From: Avichristensenella sp031549105
GTDB lineage: Bacteria; Bacillota; Clostridia; Christensenellales; Aristaeellaceae
Assembly: GCA_031549105.1 (NCBI GenBank)
Contig: JAVBQK010000174.1
Coordinates: 1-23,156 of the forward strand
DNA length: 23,156 nucleotides
Direction of reading: 5' to 3'
Positions 1 through 7,865 of the stretch are shown here, one piece after another. Numbering within the stretch: the stretch's first letter is position 1; the number at the start of each line of letters is the position of its first letter. The translations under genes and the position numbers were made by a program. The notes below the pieces were generated by a model. That model did no database searches. It saw nothing but the letters and a program-made list of their open reading frames with translations, and had not been told where the DNA came from.

Positions 1-35
1 TCAGCTTCCTGCCGAGCGGTAGGGTCCCCTCAAAA

Positions 36-2477
36 TTACTCGGTGATGTTGATGGTCTTTGTCAGATCGCCTACGGAGATGATATGTTCGCCGGGCTGGT
101 CGATGGTCAGGGTCATTTCCACCACGCGCCAACTGCCGCCATTGACGGCCATGATCTTTTCGGCGATAACCGTGCCGTCACACTTGGCCTGCACGGTGGT
201 GATGCCATCGTCGCCGTTGTTCCATAGCAATACATAGGCGGTGAAGGGCTCGTTGGCCTTGGTTTCCACCACGGATTCATAACTGGTTCTGGTCGAACCG
301 TTGGACTCGGTCACCACCTCGTGCGTGGCACGCGGCAGAACAAGGGTGTCGTACACAAACTTCGGCTCCGCGCCGTACTTCATACCATACCGGTACTGGA
401 TCAGCGGATCGCCCCAATTATTGGGAACGGTGTTGTTTTCACTGGTCTTCATGGTCGCCAGCAGCATCATGCGAACCCACCCGTTCGCGCCCTGATCGCC
501 GGCAAGATCCTTCCACTGTGCCCCATCCATGGCGGAATCGCGGGCGATTTCCTTCACAACCATGCCGGTCGGCTCCGCGTCGCCGAATAGCAACTGCGCG
601 AAGACGATCGGTTCGGTGGTGGTGATGAATCCGCCGGCGCCGGTACCGTGGTCAGCGCCGCGGGAGAAGGTCAGCGCCAACAGGGCATCAGCGTTATCGA
701 CGAGATAGGTGTCCGGATCAATTGTGTTGGCGATAACGACCAGCGTTTTGCCGGCATCCTTTGCATCGTCGATAATCAGTTCGGCCGCATCGTTAATCTG
801 TGTGCAATCGGCGATGACGACGTCCGCATCCGCAATGTTTTCGACAAGCTCCGCATAATCCGGGAGCACCTTTTTGTAACCCTCCAGCGTGAGCGCAGAG
901 GCGGTGGAGCCGACATACACCTTGATGCCCTTCTCAAGCGGCAGGAGGTTCTCTTCGTTCTTGATGAGAATGGCGGATTCTGTCTGTAGCTGGCGCTCAA
1001 GCGCAACGACCTCCGGGTTGCGGGCAGCGGCCAAGGTATCATTCACGATATCCCACGGCTCAGCAATGTATTCAGCCGAGGCGATGAGGGAGAGGGCATA
1101 GTCCAGATCAGAATATGGATTTTCGAACAGGCCCAACTCAAACTTGTCCTTCAGAACCCGATAGCAGGTCTCGTAAGCGCGTTCCTCGGTGATCAGACCT
1201 TCGGCCAGCGCAACCTCGACACCGGCGCGGCTCGCCTGTCCGCCATGGCCATCGCTCTCGTAATCTACCGCGAAAGCGCCGATTTGGTCAAGGCCAAGGT
1301 TGATCGTGTAGGCATAGCGCTCGGGGATCGACAGGGTCAGAATCTCCACGCCGTCAACCGTGGTGCCGCCAGAGTTGCTGTCGCCCTGATCGCCCCAGTC
1401 GGAGACGATGATGCCCTCAAAGCCAAGGGTTTTGCGCAGATAGTCCATGGTTTCTTTGTCATAGTCCACGTGCACGGTGTTGCTAAGGCCCGTGCCGTAG
1501 CCGTTTGTCATGACCCACTTGGGGTTCGATTCCAATGCGATTTCCCACGCGGTCATCCAGTTGTCCACGGTCTGCGCATCGCTGCGGGCGTTCTGGAAAG
1601 AGGAGTCGCCGCCGCGGGCGATGAAGTGCTTCATGCAGGCCTCGGTGCCGCCGTCAACCTGAATGGCTGCGACTTCCGCCTTGGTCATGTTGCCCGCGTA
1701 CTGCGGGTCCTCGCCGTTCCAACTGCCGAGCTCCTGCCCGTAGGGGTGCAGCACCAGATGAATGCCCACCGCGCGGCTTTCGAGGGAGTACTGCGTCCAC
1801 AGCTTGGTGGAGAGCTCCAGGTTGCTCGCCGCGCCAAAGGCGTCGTGCGCGGTATCGATCATGCCGCCCCAGGCGTTGTACTGGCGGTCGTTGGAAATGA
1901 CAATCGGCATGCCCAGCCGGGTATCTTCGCCGAGCGCCTGCATCGCGTTGTGATAGGTAATCTGCTGCGCCGGCGTCCCATTGGTGTTGTCCAAATGGGA
2001 GGTAAGGTTCAGCACATTGATGTAATACCACATCGACCTGGACTGAAAGGTCGCGTTCTCAGCCGGTACAATGCTCTCGGTGGAGAACATATAGCGGCTG
2101 TCGGCAAAGTCCACGCCCTGGGGGTTGCCGCAGGTGTTCACGTGATAGAACAGGCCCGCTTTTTCCTCTAGCGTTAGCTGGCTGTACAGATCAGCCACGC
2201 GGGCATCTACGTCCTGGCGCCAATCCTCGTAGACGTCCAACACGCCATTGCCGTTGAGGTCCTTGAACTGAAGACCGTCAACCTCAAGGATTGTTGTAAC
2301 GCCACGTAAATAGCCCAGCTCCACCTGCGCGTCTTTCGCAGGGATGATGGTGATCGCTTCAGTGGTTTGCTCATAGCTGGTAAATCTGGCTGGAGTGCCG
2401 GATTCCTCTGCCAGGGCGGGGAGGCTGAGGCTGCCAAAGAGCATAACCACAACAAGGAGCAGGGACAGCTTTCTCAT
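36..2477 (-). CDS. Secreted glycoside hydrolase family 3 protein (GH3-A)
   Basis: The 813-aa product is expected to act outside the cell on beta-linked glycosides. A Sec signal peptide covers residues 1-23 (ALA|EE cleavage). An EF-hand-like loop (DLNGNGVLDVYE, 73-84) precedes the GH3 barrel. GH3 landmarks are GEDP (255-258), KHF (283-285) and the nucleophile motif SDW with Asp360. The second alpha/beta domain follows. The last roughly 90 residues form a beta-rich CARDB/Ig-like module (ETKANEPF... to the end). The segment around 553-565 that normally carries the GH3 acid/base Glu is missing: the chain runs from ADVVIADC directly into the next helix. Enzyme activity is therefore uncertain. A conserved DHG (Asp609-His610) also occurs in GH3-B. 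The ATG start is supported by AAAGGTGG upstream and by the signal peptide. GH3-B (3642-6131) is the nearest relative in the window. Substrate is unknown. Confidence 0.95.
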   Translation of the reverse strand: MRKLSLLLVVVMLFGSLSLPALAEESGTPARFTSYEQTTEAITIIPAKDAQVELGYLRGVTTILEVDGLQFKDLNGNGVLDVYEDWRQDVDARVADLYSQLTLEEKAGLFYHVNTCGNPQGVDFADSRYMFSTESIVPAENATFQSRSMWYYINVLNLTSHLDNTNGTPAQQITYHNAMQALGEDTRLGMPIVISNDRQYNAWGGMIDTAHDAFGAASNLELSTKLWTQYSLESRAVGIHLVLHPYGQELGSWNGEDPQYAGNMTKAEVAAIQVDGGTEACMKHFIARGGDSSFQNARSDAQTVDNWMTAWEIALESNPKWVMTNGYGTGLSNTVHVDYDKETMDYLRKTLGFEGIIVSDWGDQGDSNSGGTTVDGVEILTLSIPERYAYTINLGLDQIGAFAVDYESDGHGGQASRAGVEVALAEGLITEERAYETCYRVLKDKFELGLFENPYSDLDYALSLIASAEYIAEPWDIVNDTLAAARNPEVVALERQLQTESAILIKNEENLLPLEKGIKVYVGSTASALTLEGYKKVLPDYAELVENIADADVVIADCTQINDAAELIIDDAKDAGKTLVVIANTIDPDTYLVDNADALLALTFSRGADHGTGAGGFITTTEPIVFAQLLFGDAEPTGMVVKEIARDSAMDGAQWKDLAGDQGANGWVRMMLLATMKTSENNTVPNNWGDPLIQYRYGMKYGAEPKFVYDTLVLPRATHEVVTESNGSTRTSYESVVETKANEPFTAYVLLWNNGDDGITTVQAKCDGTVIAEKIMAVNGGSWRVVEMTLTIDQPGEHIISVGDLTKTINITE

Positions 2478-2501
2478 GGTTCATCCACCTTTCTCTTTTT
2501 C

Positions 2502-2534
2502 GAAGAGATACTCTTCTTCCCTGGCTTTATCATA
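2502..2534 (-). promoter_or_regulatory. Candidate -10 box and leader hairpin upstream of GH3-A
   Basis: On the minus strand a TATGAT box (2534-2529) lies about 50 nt upstream of the GH3-A start. No good -35 is seen; TGTACA at 19-bp spacing is the best. Between this box and the ribosome binding site is a perfect 6-bp inverted repeat GAAGAG-TAT-CTCTTC (2502-2516), which could be a small operator or leader hairpin. This is a weak call based on motif matches only. The rest of the 2478-2623 gap shows nothing else recognisable. Confidence 0.25.
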
Positions 2535-2623
2535 AATGGGATATGGCTTGCTATGTACAAGAAAATTGGGCACTAGAGCCAGAAAAACATTGCATACATC
2601 AACGGAAGGCGAAAATCCAGTAT

Positions 2624-2666
2624 TTTTTGTACAAAAAGACGGGCAGTCCTCGCGGCTGCCCGTCTT
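2624..2666 (-). terminator. Rho-independent terminator of the CBM9-like gene
   Basis: A perfect 11-bp stem (AAGACGGGCAG at 2636-2646 pairs with CTGCCCGTCTT at 2656-2666, 9-nt loop) lies 12 nt past the stop codon of the CBM9-like gene. On the minus strand it runs into CTTTTTGTAC, a classical U-tract. The tail is itself a 14-bp palindrome (TTTTTGTACAAAAA, 2624-2637). Confidence 0.9.
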
Positions 2667-2678
2667 ATAAATCCTGGA

Positions 2679-3470
2679 TTAGTCTGCCAGCGTCACGGAG
2701 CCCCACAGGCTCGGGTTGGAGTTAATCTTCAGCGTGCCATTCCAGGCAAGCTGCGGGATGTACTCCGTACCGGGGCAGGGGTAGTCTATGTCCGTGATGG
2801 CAAAGTTGCAGGAGAGTGAATCGCCTGCCGCAGGGGTGTAAACGGCGATCCGATCGTTGGAGAAACAGGCCCACGGAATCACCGCTTCCCAGTTGAAGCC
2901 GGTGGTGGTCATTTCGATAGCGCACTCATAGCCCTCCAGCACACTCTCACCGCCGTCCATGCCCGCGCTTACGAAACGCTGACGCGCGTCCTTGGGCACC
3001 ATGGAACGATCAATCGCGGTATCCCAGTAGCCCTCGATCATCACGAAGTACACCAGAAAATCATTCGTGCCGTACTCCTGGCGATCGGGATCGGCCGAAG
3101 GGTCGGTGGAGATGTACAGCTTCAGGTTGTCCTGCCCATCGATGGGGAGCATTTCGATTGCGCCAAGGGGCGTATCCTCGGTCACTTCCGCCGCCATATA
3201 CAGGTTTTCCTCATCCCAGGAGAGATAGAATTTTACCGAGCAGTCATCCGGCCCCTTCCAAACAACGCCGTCACGGATCAGCTGTGACGTTTCACTTACG
3301 ATGGCGGGGGAATCCAAATTCCACTCGTTCAGCTTTCCGTCGATTACGATGCCATTCGCCCTGTGCGCCGTAATGTTCGGGCGGGTAGCTTCCTCCGCCA
3401 GTGCGGGGGCCGTCAGCATCAACGCCGCCAACGTTCCGGCAAGTAGTTTCTTCAGTTTGTTCATATTCAT
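2679..3470 (-). CDS. Secreted CBM9-like sugar-binding protein
   Basis: This 263-aa protein has a signal peptide (about 1-25, ALA|EE) followed by a single beta-sandwich domain resembling carbohydrate-binding module family 9 (DOMON-like fold). Family-type signatures are IDGKLNEW near the N terminus, WDEENLYMAAEV, DNLKLYIS, a central GYECAIEM strand, AVIPWA and the late ITDID strand. There is no catalytic domain, no cell-wall anchor and no lipobox, so it is predicted to be a free secreted binding protein. Its position between two secreted GH3 genes suggests that it holds the same glycan. It has its own promoter candidate and terminator, so it is probably a single-gene transcript. GGAAGGAGTGCA precedes the ATG at 3470; the in-frame ATG six bases later (3464) is an equally plausible start. 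The ligand cannot be deduced from the sequence. Confidence 0.85.
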   Translation of the reverse strand: MNMNKLKKLLAGTLAALMLTAPALAEEATRPNITAHRANGIVIDGKLNEWNLDSPAIVSETSQLIRDGVVWKGPDDCSVKFYLSWDEENLYMAAEVTEDTPLGAIEMLPIDGQDNLKLYISTDPSADPDRQEYGTNDFLVYFVMIEGYWDTAIDRSMVPKDARQRFVSAGMDGGESVLEGYECAIEMTTTGFNWEAVIPWACFSNDRIAVYTPAAGDSLSCNFAITDIDYPCPGTEYIPQLAWNGTLKINSNPSLWGSVTLAD

Positions 3471-3484
3471 TGCACTCCTTCCGT

Positions 3485-3520
3485 CAGGTGGTTTTACCTG
3501 AAGCCAGTATTATTGTAGCA
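3485..3520 (-). promoter_or_regulatory. Extended -10 promoter and leader hairpin for the CBM9-like gene
   Basis: The minus strand reads TGCTACAAT (3520-3512), which matches the extended -10 consensus TGnTATAAT at five of six hexamer positions. No good -35 is present. Between it and the ribosome binding site is a small inverted repeat CAGGT/ACCTG (3485-3500). A transcript starting near 3505 would have a leader of about 35 nt. Confidence 0.4.
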
Positions 3521-3590
3521 CAGGAAAGGTGGGGCGTAGCAGGAGATTTATGCACAGTACTACGGAAAATCCGGCACCTTGTATCCATCA

Positions 3591-3622
3591 GAAACCGGGA
3601 GGGGGCAAAACCCACCTCCCGG
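3591..3622 (-). terminator. Terminator-like hairpin after GH3-B
   Basis: The 8-bp arms CCGGGAGG (3595-3602) and CCTCCCGG (3615-3622) lie about 20 nt past the GH3-B stop codon. Three more G-C pairs extend the stem inside, past a bulged base. On the minus strand the stem is followed by TTTC, a short U-tract. Position and strength fit an intrinsic terminator separating GH3-B from the CBM9-like gene. Confidence 0.7.
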
Positions 3623-3641
3623 CACATGGGACTACATGCGG

Positions 3642-6131
3642 TTACTCAACCACAATCGTTTCCTGCATGTTGCCAACGGTAATGGTGTGCTCACCAGCCT
3701 CGAGTACGATGTACATCGTGATGACGCGGAACTGGCCTTCCGTCACCCCAACGAGCTTCTCCGCGATAACAGCATCACCGTCAAGCACCTGCACGGTAAC
3801 CATGCCATCGCCACCCTTGTTTTCGGCCACGAAGTTGATCTCAAAGGGTTCGCCAGCCTTCGGGGAAGCGTTCACCACGGAGGTCTGGATCCTGATGGAC
3901 CCGCGGGATTCTACCTCTGTCTCCACGGTGGTCTTCGGCACGGTCAGCAGGCTGAGCTGGATATCGGCGGGCTTGGAATAGCGGATGCCGAAATCGGTGG
4001 TGACAATGACATCGCCCAGGTTGTTCGGCATATCCACATGGGGATCGCGCTTGGCCAACATGGCCATGTACAGGCGGGTTTTGCTATCCACGCCGATATC
4101 ATCCTGCAACTCGCCCCAGGAAAGCGTCTTCTCGATGCTTTCGTAAGCAAGCTCGAACAATGTCTTGCCGGTGGGCTCTTTATCGCCGTAGAGCATATCC
4201 GCCGTGACAGAGGGCGTTACGTAGCGGTAGAAGGAACCAACGGAGGAGCCGTGGTCAGGCGTGTTGTTGTACGTCTGCATCAGCAGGGCATTTGCGTCAA
4301 CGAACTGCTGCAACTGGGGCTCGGAGGATGCGGTGCCCTCGAAAACGATCACGACGGGAACGTTCGCGTCCTGCGCGTCTTCAATCATCAGCTCGTACGC
4401 ATCGTTGAAGCTCGTCACCTCGATCACGCATACGTCGGCTTCCGCAAGGCTGCCCACAACCGTTGCCTTCCCTGCAATGGCGGCGGTCAGCAGCTCTTTG
4501 CTCGCGGCGGCAGCGGATTCCACAAACACCTTCTGGTCGGCACTGAGCGGCAGAATGCCGTCATTCTTAAGCAGGATGGTGGATTCGACCATCAGCTGTT
4601 CTTCCATCTGGGCGATTTCCCCGCGGCGAAGCACATCGATGTCCGCGTTGTTCATGGGAATCGTATCGACGGATGCGGCAGCGGCTTCGCCCAGCACTTC
4701 CACGGCTTCTTCCCAGTCACGGTACGCGTTTTCAAAGATGCCCAGATCAAACTTGTTCTTCAGGACGCGCGCTACATGCACATCCAGTTCTTTTTCGCTG
4801 TACTTGCCGGCTTCAATCTCGGCAACAATCGCGTCGGGGTGATAGCAGTTGGTAACCTGTTCATCAACATCGTTGATCTCCAGACCGGCATTCATGCTGT
4901 AGCAGGAGAACATATCGATGCCCACATCAAGGATCAGCGTGTAGCGCTCACCCAATGTCAGCGTGGAGATGTCGATGCCGTCGGTGGTCACGCCCTTCAG
5001 GTTCATCACGGAGGTCGCGGTCAGCGGCCAGTCGAGCACAACAATGCCTTCATAGCCCAGTTCCTCGCGCAGGATCCTATAGGTTTCCTTGTCGGTATAG
5101 CCCTGCAGGCCAGGGGTGCGGCCCTCCGCGTTGTTGGTCATGATCCACTGGGTGCCGGCATCAACAACGGCCTTCCAGCCGATTTTCCAGCTCTCGATCA
5201 AATCCGCAGGGGACTTGGCGTTGGCGTAGCTGTTGCGGCCGCCGCGCGCGATGAAGTGCTTGGAATGGCTATTGAAGCCGTTGTCATCATAAGCGCGGGT
5301 CTCCAGCGCGGACATGGTCGCGATGTACGCGGGGTCATCGCCGTAGAAGGAGCCAATCTCGTTGCCATAGCCATGGAATACCTGGTGATAGCCGATCGCC
5401 ACGGATTCCTTGGCATACTCGCTGTACAGGTTGTAAAGAAGCTCCTCATTGCGGGCAACGCCAAAGGCAAAGTGCGGCGCGTCGATCATGCCGCCCCAGG
5501 TGTTGTAGCTGCGGTCGCCGGAGAACACGACGGGAATGCCCAGCTCGGTATCCTCGGCAATGCTCTGGATCTTGTTGAGCACATCGAGCTGATCCTTGGG
5601 CATGCCTGTCATGGCGGCAATCATCGTCGTCTCGTACATGTTCTTGACCTGATAGGCCACAGGCGCGTAGACGATGTTGTCAACCGAGATGTAGGGGTCC
5701 GTGTCGTTGTTCATCTGCTCACTGTCGGGCTGGATGAAGGCCACGCCCGTCTGCCCAGTGGAGAGATCATCGGAGGAGAAGTTGGTCACGGTGATCCCGT
5801 TTTTACCACCGATACCGCCAAAGGCCAAGGTGCCCGCTTTTTGCTGAAGGCTCATTTTCGTGAGCAAATCGGCAGCGCGCACAGCGGCATCCAGACGCCA
5901 ATCCTCGTAAGCGTCCAATGCGCCATTGCCGTTCATGTCCTTGAACCACTCGCCATCCACCTGGATGAACTTATCGGCGGAAGCGGCGCTCAGCCGTGGA
6001 CGGCTTCCCTCGGCCTCGATGTAATAGAAGCCTGACGCACTCTCCTTGATGGCCGGTTCCTCTGCGAAGGAGGGCAATCCCATACAGGATGCCAGAAGTA
6101 CCAGCACAAGCAACAGGGATAGTTTCTTCAT
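3642..6131 (-). CDS. Secreted glycoside hydrolase family 3 protein (GH3-B), possible lipoprotein
   Basis: This 829-aa paralogue of GH3-A has the same layout: signal peptide, EF-hand-like loop (DMNGNGALDAYE, 65-76), GH3 barrel, alpha/beta domain and C-terminal CARDB/Ig-like module. GH3 landmarks are GDDP (264-267), KHF (291-293) and LDW with candidate nucleophile Asp367, where most family members have SDW. As in GH3-A, the acid/base loop is absent near residue 571, and the DHG motif (Asp626-His627) is kept. The signal region holds LASC (13-16), which fits a lipobox, but an SFA|EE site (after 23) would also serve. Lipoprotein or free secretion cannot be decided. The frame stays open 21 codons further upstream, but only the ATG at 6131 has a ribosome binding site (GAAAGGAG) and an immediate signal peptide. 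The gene is divergent from the response regulator, its likely controller. Confidence 0.95.
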   Translation of the reverse strand: MKKLSLLLVLVLLASCMGLPSFAEEPAIKESASGFYYIEAEGSRPRLSAASADKFIQVDGEWFKDMNGNGALDAYEDWRLDAAVRAADLLTKMSLQQKAGTLAFGGIGGKNGITVTNFSSDDLSTGQTGVAFIQPDSEQMNNDTDPYISVDNIVYAPVAYQVKNMYETTMIAAMTGMPKDQLDVLNKIQSIAEDTELGIPVVFSGDRSYNTWGGMIDAPHFAFGVARNEELLYNLYSEYAKESVAIGYHQVFHGYGNEIGSFYGDDPAYIATMSALETRAYDDNGFNSHSKHFIARGGRNSYANAKSPADLIESWKIGWKAVVDAGTQWIMTNNAEGRTPGLQGYTDKETYRILREELGYEGIVVLDWPLTATSVMNLKGVTTDGIDISTLTLGERYTLILDVGIDMFSCYSMNAGLEINDVDEQVTNCYHPDAIVAEIEAGKYSEKELDVHVARVLKNKFDLGIFENAYRDWEEAVEVLGEAAAASVDTIPMNNADIDVLRRGEIAQMEEQLMVESTILLKNDGILPLSADQKVFVESAAAASKELLTAAIAGKATVVGSLAEADVCVIEVTSFNDAYELMIEDAQDANVPVVIVFEGTASSEPQLQQFVDANALLMQTYNNTPDHGSSVGSFYRYVTPSVTADMLYGDKEPTGKTLFELAYESIEKTLSWGELQDDIGVDSKTRLYMAMLAKRDPHVDMPNNLGDVIVTTDFGIRYSKPADIQLSLLTVPKTTVETEVESRGSIRIQTSVVNASPKAGEPFEINFVAENKGGDGMVTVQVLDGDAVIAEKLVGVTEGQFRVITMYIVLEAGEHTITVGNMQETIVVE

Positions 6132-6192
6132 GGTGTATGTGCTCCTTTCGTTTTCTGCGGAAAACCAACGACCTATCCGCAGGGTTACTGGC

Positions 6193-6208
6193 ATTATAAA
6201 TCAGTATA
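6193..6208 (-). promoter_or_regulatory. Two candidate -10 boxes for GH3-B
   Basis: On the minus strand, TATAAT (6198-6193, exact consensus) and TATACT (6208-6203) lie 60-75 nt upstream of the GH3-B start codon. No convincing -35 hexamer sits at 16-18 bp from either, which would fit a promoter needing an activator. The AraC-type regulator encoded divergently is the obvious candidate. Confidence 0.4.
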
Positions 6209-6250
6209 GAACCCCGTGATTGCGAAGATTCTGCACGCTAAAGTGTTATT

Positions 6251-6271
6251 TTTGTGCATATGATGCGCAAA
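6251..6271. promoter_or_regulatory. 21-bp near-perfect palindrome in the divergent intergenic region
   Basis: Left arm TTTGTGCAT (6251-6259) and right arm ATGCGCAAA (6263-6271) match as inverted repeats at 8 of 9 positions around a 3-bp centre. It lies upstream of the promoter candidates of both GH3-B and the regulator. This looks like a dimeric repressor or activator operator. AraC-family proteins more often bind direct repeats, so the binding protein is not clear. Confidence 0.45.
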
Positions 6272-6279
6272 TGCGACTA

Positions 6280-6298
6280 TCCGGCACACATAGCCGGA
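6280..6298. repeat. Short inverted repeat in the regulator upstream region
   Basis: TCCGGC (6280-6285) and GCCGGA (6293-6298) form a perfect 6-bp stem with a 7-nt loop, 36 nt upstream of the regulator's -10 box. It could be a second operator or be meaningless. Confidence 0.3.
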
Positions 6299-6333
6299 AA
6301 TACATGTACTGTGCTGAATTTTACTAGGGACTA

Positions 6334-6369
6334 TGCTATACTGCATATGGCATTTTGAGCCCAAGGAGG
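6334..6369 (+). promoter_or_regulatory. Promoter and ribosome binding site of the response regulator gene
   Basis: TGCTATACT (6334-6342) is an extended -10 box (TGnTATAAT, five of six hexamer positions). There is no clear -35. Strong Shine-Dalgarno AAGGAGG (6363-6369) is 7 nt from the ATG at 6377, giving a leader of only about 28 nt. Confidence 0.55.
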
Positions 6370-6376
6370 AATCCTG

Positions 6377-7846
6377 ATGTATCGCGTTTTAATTGTCGAT
6401 GATGAGATGCCCGCACTGCGCTTTGTGCGAAGCATTGTCGAGCAATTTACAAAAGGCTTTACGGTGGAAGGGAGCGCAACGAGTGGTCAACAGGGACTGG
6501 ATTTCCTGAGAGAACACCCTGTGGATCTACTGATTACGGATATAAATATGCACGGTATGTCCGGCATTGAACTTGCGCAGCGTGCGCGGCAAATGGTGCC
6601 CGGCATTCATATCATCATCATTAGCGGACACGGAGAGTTTGAATATGCCCAAGGCGCAATTCAAGCGGGCGTGGACGACTATTTGCTCAAGCCCGTGAGC
6701 ATCAGCAAGGCAACCTCCGTACTCCAGTCCATTCTGGGCAAGCTGGAAACCACGAACGCCAACCTTGCCGCGACGTTGTTGCCGTCGGTTGCATGCAGAC
6801 GTCCCTATTCTCAGAGGGATGCAGCAAAGCTATATGGTGGAAAATCCTTCCGGTTTGCGCTCATTCGATGGAGAAATCTTGATATGACATTGCCTGAGAG
6901 GCTGGGGGCAAGCTCGTTGGTAAACCCCGGCCATGAGTATTTTCAGGTGCTTCGCGGGCGTGACGATGATGAGCGCATTCTCATTGCGGAGGAAGGCCCC
7001 ATGGAGGATTTCTTAACGAATCTGAGCGTATATATGACCCAGCCAGGCAATCTATCGACGTGGACGGCGATTTTTTCGCCATACACCGGAGGGATCGATG
7101 CGCTGCCTAATTTTCTCGACCTGGCCCTGACGATGATGTACAACCAAACGGTAATTGGAAAACATCAAATTCTGCAAGTCAAGGGCTGTTCGAGATCCGA
7201 GGATCATGTACGCATTGCGGCCGCGGAGCTGAAGCAGCTGGTTTACTTTGTAAATGCCGGCAAGGTGCGCATGATAAAGGACTACTTTATCTCACTCGCC
7301 ACGATTTGGGAGAGGGAACAGCAGCCACAGTGGCAGGTATGGCACATGGGAAGGCAGCTGATTCACCAAATTGCGGCGGTTAACCCGGCCCTGAATGGCC
7401 GCCTTGAGAAGATGCTGCTTGAGTACAACGAGCTGATTCGGTGCGCCGGTTCCTATGGCGAGCTGATGTCGAGCACCTACGCCGTCATCTTCGAGAGTGG
7501 GAACATTCGCGACCGGAAGCTCTCCACGAAAGAGCTGTACGATTATGCGGTACAGTACATTGAGGAAAACTATGCACAGCCGCTGAGCATGCAAAGCGTC
7601 AGCGAGGAGATAGGCATTTCGCAGACGTATTTGAGCCGCCTATTCCGCAACTATAGCGACACAACCTTTAACGCGTATCTAACCCGCTGCCGGATGGACG
7701 CCGCCGTTCTCCTCATTCAGGAAAAGCCCAACTTGCTTTTGAGAGATGTCGCCGCGTGTGTGGGTTATGACGACTCCTCGTACTTTGCCAAGGTGTTTCA
7801 ACAGCACACCGGCAAGACGCCATCCCAGTACGCGGCAGGGGAGTGA
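6377..7846 (+). CDS. YesN-like response regulator, receiver domain plus AraC-type HTH
   Basis: This 489-aa cytoplasmic DNA-binding regulator belongs to the YesN type, usually paired with a YesM-like sensor kinase and controlling sugar-uptake or glycan genes. The N-terminal receiver domain (about 1-120) has acidic residues Asp8/Asp9, phosphoacceptor Asp55 (LLITDINMHGMSG), Ser83 and Lys105 (LLKP). A middle region of about 250 residues has no domain I recognise. The C-terminal 105 residues form an AraC double helix-turn-helix (SMQSVSEEIGISQTYLSRLF and RDVAACVGYDDSSYFAKVFQ). It is the only plus-strand gene, transcribed away from GH3-B across a 245-bp region carrying promoter candidates and a palindrome. 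No kinase gene is adjacent, so the partner is outside the window or elsewhere. The length is usual for the family. Confidence 0.93.
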   Translation: MYRVLIVDDEMPALRFVRSIVEQFTKGFTVEGSATSGQQGLDFLREHPVDLLITDINMHGMSGIELAQRARQMVPGIHIIIISGHGEFEYAQGAIQAGVDDYLLKPVSISKATSVLQSILGKLETTNANLAATLLPSVACRRPYSQRDAAKLYGGKSFRFALIRWRNLDMTLPERLGASSLVNPGHEYFQVLRGRDDDERILIAEEGPMEDFLTNLSVYMTQPGNLSTWTAIFSPYTGGIDALPNFLDLALTMMYNQTVIGKHQILQVKGCSRSEDHVRIAAAELKQLVYFVNAGKVRMIKDYFISLATIWEREQQPQWQVWHMGRQLIHQIAAVNPALNGRLEKMLLEYNELIRCAGSYGELMSSTYAVIFESGNIRDRKLSTKELYDYAVQYIEENYAQPLSMQSVSEEIGISQTYLSRLFRNYSDTTFNAYLTRCRMDAAVLLIQEKPNLLLRDVAACVGYDDSSYFAKVFQQHTGKTPSQYAAGE

Positions 7847-7865
7847 ATCGTGTAGAGGAGGAACG

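Noticed and set aside
1..35. Terminator or next gene at the left edge
   Set aside because: No hairpin with a U-tract and no start signal is visible in 35 bases.
1245..2171. 308-codon open frame on the plus strand opposite GH3-A
   Set aside because: It is an antisense shadow of a clear GH3 gene and has no domain or start signal.
3579..6035. 818-codon open frame on the plus strand opposite GH3-B
   Set aside because: It mirrors GH3-B codon by codon, has no ribosome binding site, no recognisable domain and a His/Gly/Val-rich composition typical of antisense shadows of high-GC coding DNA.
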